Positions 7,931-11,060 of a stretch of 11,060 bases of DNA are shown here, piece by piece (position 1 is the stretch's first letter; each line of letters starts with the position of its first letter). The stretch comes from an uncultured Christensenellaceae bacterium (GTDB taxonomy: Bacteria; Bacillota; Clostridia; Christensenellales; Borkfalkiaceae), in assembly GCA_910588645.1 (NCBI GenBank), contig CAJUOY010000027.1, forward strand, positions 1-11,060. The letters are read 5' to 3'. A program made the translations under genes and the position numbers. Under the pieces are notes generated by a model. That model searched no databases. It worked only from the letters and a program-made list of their open reading frames with translations, and was not told where the DNA came from.

Positions 7931-9346
7931 TTAAGGCCTTTTATCCGCACAGACGACATACGCATTCCGCACGGTTTTGTCGGTTATCTTTACTTTGTCG
8001 GAAATTTCCATCCCGCCGACTATAAGTATATCGTTGCCGTCGGCAACAAGCGGAATTGTCTTTCTCCGTCTCTGCGGTATTTTTTTATCGGTAAAATAAT
8101 CACCGAGATTTTTTGTACCGCCGCCGAATTTTGTGAACCTGTCGCCCCTCTCCATAAAGCGTACCTGCGCCGTTGACGGTATCGCGTCCAAGTCAAACCT
8201 TAAAATACGCAATTTACCGGGAACGCGGTAACCCTCATCATTTCTTAAACACAGCGTACTTTTATCAAAATCCGCTTCCGAATTTGTTATAAACAGTAGT
8301 TCTCCGCAATAAGAATGTTTTTTTCCGGAGACATAAGAATTGAAAGGCACTCCGCAAAATTTTTTATCGTTTTGCTCCGAAGGATAAAATACAATTTTTT
8401 TATCCTCCTTAATAACTTCCAATCCGAGAAAACAGAACTTCTTCCCCAAATCCGCAAATTGGAGTTCGTAAAGTCTGTCAAAGTGATCGGCGGTATAGTC
8501 GATTTTATTGCCGAAAAATTTAATAGCTTTAAGCGCCGCGCGCTTAAATATCGCACGCTCTTTGCAAAAAGAAAGGGCGCAACCGTCGCTTTCTTCCGAC
8601 AATAAACCTGATCTTATAATAATTTTATCAAAGTACTCCTCGTCCTCGGCGGCTCGGGCGGAAAAACGGCTGATATTTTTTATCGCGCCGGGCACAGCCC
8701 GTTCGAGGTCGGGGAGAATATTCAAACGAATTTTGTTACGCGTATAGCGATCGGATAAATTCGTTTCGTCCTCAACATACGGCACCGAATTTTCCAAAAC
8801 ATATGCGTCTATTTCTTCACGCAAGCAATTTAACAAAGGATGAATTATACGGCAACCGCCGAGTTGCGAATCGCGTATACCGCACAGCCCCGATAATGCG
8901 CTCCCCCTCGACAGATTAAATAATACAGTCTCGGAATTATCGTTAAGGTGATGAGCGGTAGCAACCGCGTCCGCCCCAGTCCATATTCCGTTCTCGGTAT
9001 ATATTTCAAACGATAGATCATTATTAGCGGAATTTATATCAGCAACGGCAAGAGCGTAACATTCCCTGCGCCATTTTCGGGCGGCGTTTTCATCGGCGCT
9101 TATTCCCCCCGAACGTCTGAAAAATAAAAGCGGGATTTTGTTGGCCGAGCAATATTCCTTTACAAAAGCGCTGTCACGAGCCGAAGCTTCGCCGCGGATC
9201 ATATGATCGCAATTCAACGCGGAAAGCGTTATATTGTACTCATTGCAATTAGCTTGCATATAATGAAGAAGCGCCATTGAATCCTTACCGCCGGAAACGG
9301 CCACACAGATCTTCATACCGGAATATTTTGTCAGCTCGGGTTTCAT
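7931..9346 (-). CDS. tilS: tRNA(Ile)-lysidine synthetase TilS
   Basis: TilS uses ATP and lysine to turn C34 of tRNA-Ile(CAU) into lysidine, switching it from methionine to isoleucine identity and AUA decoding. It is cytoplasmic and normally essential. The PP-loop SGGKDS (residues 18-23) binds ATP. Further N-terminal-domain marks are CDHMIRGEAS, ATAHHLNDNSET and NLSRG, then HPLL..LREEI and DETNLSDRYTRNKIR. The C-terminal TilS domain is clear: GDRF..FGG.TKNLGDYF.DKKIP, RRRKTIPLV and GGMEISD. From the ATG at 9346 the protein has 471 residues, close to the Bacillus enzyme. An in-frame TTG at 9382 would add 12 residues, but it coincides with the -35 box, so I reject it. A later ATG ten codons in is possible. 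It is the first gene of the tilS-rarA operon and is divergent from the tRNA operon. Confidence 0.95.
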   Translation of the reverse strand: MKPELTKYSGMKICVAVSGGKDSMALLHYMQANCNEYNITLSALNCDHMIRGEASARDSAFVKEYCSANKIPLLFFRRSGGISADENAARKWRRECYALAVADINSANNDLSFEIYTENGIWTGADAVATAHHLNDNSETVLFNLSRGSALSGLCGIRDSQLGGCRIIHPLLNCLREEIDAYVLENSVPYVEDETNLSDRYTRNKIRLNILPDLERAVPGAIKNISRFSARAAEDEEYFDKIIIRSGLLSEESDGCALSFCKERAIFKRAALKAIKFFGNKIDYTADHFDRLYELQFADLGKKFCFLGLEVIKEDKKIVFYPSEQNDKKFCGVPFNSYVSGKKHSYCGELLFITNSEADFDKSTLCLRNDEGYRVPGKLRILRFDLDAIPSTAQVRFMERGDRFTKFGGGTKNLGDYFTDKKIPQRRRKTIPLVADGNDILIVGGMEISDKVKITDKTVRNAYVVCADKRP

Positions 9347-9353
9347 AAGCACA

Positions 9354-9382
9354 ATTATAGCATACCCTTTAATTTGTTGCAA
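9354..9382 (-). promoter_or_regulatory. Near-consensus promoter of tilS-rarA, apparently giving a leaderless mRNA
   Basis: On the minus strand TTGCAA (9382-9377) and TATAAT (9359-9354) are separated by exactly 17 bases. The expected start point, about 7-8 bases after the -10 box, is at 9347-9346, which is the tilS ATG itself. There is no Shine-Dalgarno sequence between the -10 box and this ATG. Confidence 0.8.
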
Positions 9383-9419
9383 GTTATTAAAATAAATTTT
9401 TTAAAACGCCCAAAAACGG

Positions 9420-9448
9420 TTGACAAATGGAATTTTATTTAATAGAAT
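9420..9448 (+). promoter_or_regulatory. Promoter of the tRNA operon
   Basis: A consensus -35 TTGACA (9420-9425), a 17-base spacer and TAGAAT (9443-9448) form a strong promoter. The expected start is near 9455, about 20 bases before the first tRNA. It lies 37 bases from the tilS -35 box, so the two promoters are divergent and may compete or share supercoiling effects. A small hairpin (GCCTT/GAGGC, 9455-9468) sits in the short leader. Confidence 0.85.
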
Positions 9449-9475
9449 AAAAAAGCCTTGATTGAGGCAGTATAT

Positions 9476-9553
<78 letters not shown>

Positions 9554-9575
9554 AATTTTCCCCATCGGGGATTAT

Positions 9576-9653
9576 GGCGACGTAGCTTAGTTGGTCTATA
9601 GCGGCCGGTTCATACCCGGCAGGTCGGCGGTTCGAATCCACCCGTCGCTACCA
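9576..9653 (+). tRNA. Elongator tRNA-Met(CAU)
   Basis: Cloverleaf with anticodon CAT at 9611-9613 in the loop TTCATAC, a perfect GCCGG/CCGGC anticodon stem, acceptor GGCGACG/CGTCGCT and an encoded CCA. The TTCATAC loop and the GCTACCA end match elongator tRNA-Met rather than the TilS substrate tRNA-Ile(CAU). Two imperfections are visible: a U13:U22 mismatch in the D-stem and a C51:A63 mismatch in the T-stem (GGCGG/CCACC). It starts 22 bases after the initiator tRNA in the same operon. Confidence 0.9.
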
Positions 9654-9720
9654 AAGATAATTATTGCTTAAAAGCATTTAATTCATATTTGCCTTGCGCT
9701 TAAAGCACGAGGTTTTGACC
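9654..9720 (+). other. Spacer between tRNA-Met and tRNA-Glu
   Basis: A 67-base spacer, longer than that between the first two tRNAs. It holds short dyads (for example GCTTAAAAGC) but no hairpin followed by a T-run and no convincing promoter. The tRNA-Glu is therefore most simply read as part of the same transcript. Confidence 0.5.
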
Positions 9721-9795
9721 GGCCCGTTGGTCAAGCGGTTAAGACATCACCCTTTCACGGTGGTAACATGGGTTCGATTCCCGTACGGGTCACCA
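9721..9795 (+). tRNA. tRNA-Glu(UUC)
   Basis: Cloverleaf of 75 bases with acceptor GGCCCGT/ACGGGTC, anticodon loop CTTTCAC (anticodon TTC), anticodon stem TCACC/GGTGG, T-stem ATGGG/CCCGT around TTCGATT, and an encoded CCA. It is the last gene of the tRNA operon, directly followed by the terminator palindrome. Confidence 0.95.
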
Positions 9796-9835
9796 AAAAG
9801 CGAGGAGATTTTTATATAAAAATCTCCTCGCTTTT
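9796..9835. terminator. Bidirectional terminator between the tRNA operon and the cotransporter gene
   Basis: A perfect 40-base palindrome with the core AGCGAGGAGAT/ATCTCCTCGCT. It is flanked by A-runs on the left and T-runs on the right, so each strand reads as a GC-containing hairpin followed by U residues. It starts one base after the tRNA-Glu CCA and ends 15 bases before the stop of the converging cotransporter gene, serving both. Confidence 0.9.
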
Positions 9836-9850
9836 GTTTATACTCAAAAT

Positions 9851-11060
9851 TTACAAGTGCGCGGTTATGGTTTTGGCAACGTTGATAAAGTGGTCGGCTA
9901 TTCTTTCCGCATTGGCCGAAAACGACAGATACTGCGCCCCGACGTCCGCGGTGCACTCGCCCGCGCTAAGCCTTTCTATATGGCTTTGCATCATACCTTC
10001 GGTTACGCGGTCAACCTCCTCCTCAACCGCAAGCGCCCTTTGCAACGCGCTCTTATCCCCTTCGGAATAAGCCTTCAAGACCTCGGTATACAGCTTTTGT
10101 ATCAAAGTCTTTAACTCGTCTATTTCGGCGACTGCTTTTTCCGAAAAGCTACCGTCCGCCTCTTTAAGCTTGTCTGCATACTCGACGATATTCTCTGCAT
10201 AGTCGCCGACGCGCTCCAAATCGGACACCGAGCGTATTGCCGCGGACAAGTAAATTCTGTCCTTTTCGTTAAGGTCCTCCTTCAACAGCCTCACGATAAA
10301 CCGCACAAGCTCCTTATTCAGGAAGTTTAACTGATTTTCCCGTGCGCGGAATAGCGCTATATGCTCGTAATTCAGCGTGCTGACAACCTCGCACGCGGCG
10401 TTAAAGTTAAGCATAGCCGTATCCGCCATCTGAATAATTTCGTTTTTAATCTGCTGAACTGCTATGGGCGGAGTGCGCAGCATATGCTCCTCAACAAAGC
10501 TGAAGCGCGGCCCCTCCGGCACGGCGTTTTTATCCTTTTTGTCGGGAACCATTTTTGTAACCAGCTTAACAAGCAGATTGGTAAGCGGAAGCACTATAAT
10601 TACCGTTATAACATTGAATACCGTATGGAACATAGAAAGCTGCAGCTGCGGCGTATGCGGGAACATTTTGCCGAAGATAAAGCCGTAATCTATTCCGCCT
10701 ATGCTCATAAACAGCCCGATTATAATAAACACGATTACGCCGCTGACGTTGAAAATAAGGTGAATAAGCGCGGTGCGCTTTGCGTTTTTGGTGCTTGTAA
10801 GTCCGGCAATCAGCGCGGTTACGCATGTACCTATATTACTGCCCATTGTAATATAAATGCCCTGATTCAGCGATATAAGCCCCGTAACGACCATGGTTAT
10901 TGCCATTGACGTCATAACCGACGAGCTTTGCACAACGGCCGTTAAAACGGCGCCTATAAGCACAAGCAAAAACGGATTTTTAAAGATTGCAAGGAAGCTT
11001 TTCACCTCCTCCAGCTCGGAAAAGTCCGACATAGAGCCGCTCATAAGCGAAAGCCCGACG
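9851..11060 (-). CDS. Na+/phosphate cotransporter with C-terminal PhoU-like domain (partial; N-terminus outside window)
   Basis: About 400 C-terminal residues of a membrane protein of the NptA/YjbB (Na/Pi cotransporter II) family, which imports or exports phosphate with sodium. The visible part begins at GLSLMS and includes the second QSSS repeat (AVVQSSSVMTSM), GSNIGTCVTAL and NAKRTALIHLIFNV, each typical of the second half of these transporters. A final membrane segment (FHTVFNVITVIIVLPLTNLLV) follows. The last roughly 200 residues are a cytoplasmic PhoU-like helical domain with the signatures VSDLERVGDYAENI and ANAERIADHFINV. The first visible ATG (11044) is internal: the frame is open to the window edge and the first QSSS repeat is missing, so the true start lies to the right. 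It converges on the tRNA operon and shares its terminator. Regulation is not visible. Confidence 0.92.
   Translation of the reverse strand, partial: VGLSLMSGSMSDFSELEEVKSFLAIFKNPFLLVLIGAVLTAVVQSSSVMTSMAITMVVTGLISLNQGIYITMGSNIGTCVTALIAGLTSTKNAKRTALIHLIFNVSGVIVFIIIGLFMSIGGIDYGFIFGKMFPHTPQLQLSMFHTVFNVITVIIVLPLTNLLVKLVTKMVPDKKDKNAVPEGPRFSFVEEHMLRTPPIAVQQIKNEIIQMADTAMLNFNAACEVVSTLNYEHIALFRARENQLNFLNKELVRFIVRLLKEDLNEKDRIYLSAAIRSVSDLERVGDYAENIVEYADKLKEADGSFSEKAVAEIDELKTLIQKLYTEVLKAYSEGDKSALQRALAVEEEVDRVTEGMMQSHIERLSAGECTADVGAQYLSFSANAERIADHFINVAKTITAHL

Noticed and set aside
7930..7965. ATG at 7965 as the rarA start
   Set aside because: It would overlap tilS by 35 bases and has no clear ribosome site. 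The ATG at 7929 has AAAGG at good spacing, and the family's conserved N-terminus follows it.
9347..9382. TTG at 9382 as the tilS start (12 extra residues)
   Set aside because: This TTG is the -35 hexamer of a near-perfect promoter and the extra codons span its -10 box. The ATG at 9346 gives the usual family length.
9559..9571. Hairpin TCCCC-ATC-GGGGA between the first two tRNAs as a terminator
   Set aside because: The stem is only 5 base pairs and no T-run follows. It is more likely spacer structure or a processing feature.
9576..9653. tRNA-Ile(CAU), the TilS substrate, as the identity of the second tRNA
   Set aside because: The anticodon loop is TTCATAC and the 3' end GCTACCA, as in elongator tRNA-Met. 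tRNA-Ile(CAU) usually has CTCATAA.

Overview
The window looks like a chromosomal segment of a Gram-positive, Clostridia-like anaerobe, possibly an uncultured gut lineage. This is inferred from moderate GC, AT-rich intergenic DNA with textbook sigma-A promoters, CCA-encoding tRNA genes, a Na/Pi cotransporter with a fused PhoU domain, and a huge beta-helix surface protein. No marker here fixes the species.

Layout, left to right. (1) Positions 1-6280, minus strand: one uninterrupted reading frame of at least 2093 codons that leaves the window at base 1. It encodes an exported protein with an N-terminal membrane anchor or signal segment and at least four modules. Each module is a conserved header of about 100 residues followed by a long right-handed beta-helix-like stretch; the C-terminus is not visible. 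A cluster of palindromes lies inside the first 28 codons. (2) Positions 6281-6609: intergenic DNA with the rarA terminator, a tentative promoter for the surface protein, and a second hairpin oriented as a plus-strand terminator with no matching gene. (3) Positions 6610-9346, minus strand: a two-gene operon, tilS-rarA, joined by a TAATATG junction. The tilS promoter is near consensus and places the likely transcription start at the ATG, so the mRNA appears leaderless. (4) Positions 9420-9835, plus strand: a tRNA operon, initiator tRNA-fMet(CAU), elongator tRNA-Met(CAU) and tRNA-Glu(UUC), with its own strong promoter. It ends at a perfect 40-base palindrome that also serves the converging gene. 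(5) Positions 9851-11060, minus strand: the C-terminal half of a Na+/phosphate cotransporter with a PhoU-like domain; its start lies beyond the right edge.

The central block is translation housekeeping. TilS makes lysidine at C34 of tRNA-Ile(CAU), and it is transcribed divergently from two other CAU-anticodon tRNAs that it must not modify. RarA is a replication-fork AAA+ ATPase carried as the second gene. The surface protein and the transporter are independent units. The points most worth a second look are the four-module surface protein with its repeated header, the in-frame palindrome cluster, the leaderless tilS promoter, and the extra base in the T-stem of the initiator tRNA.
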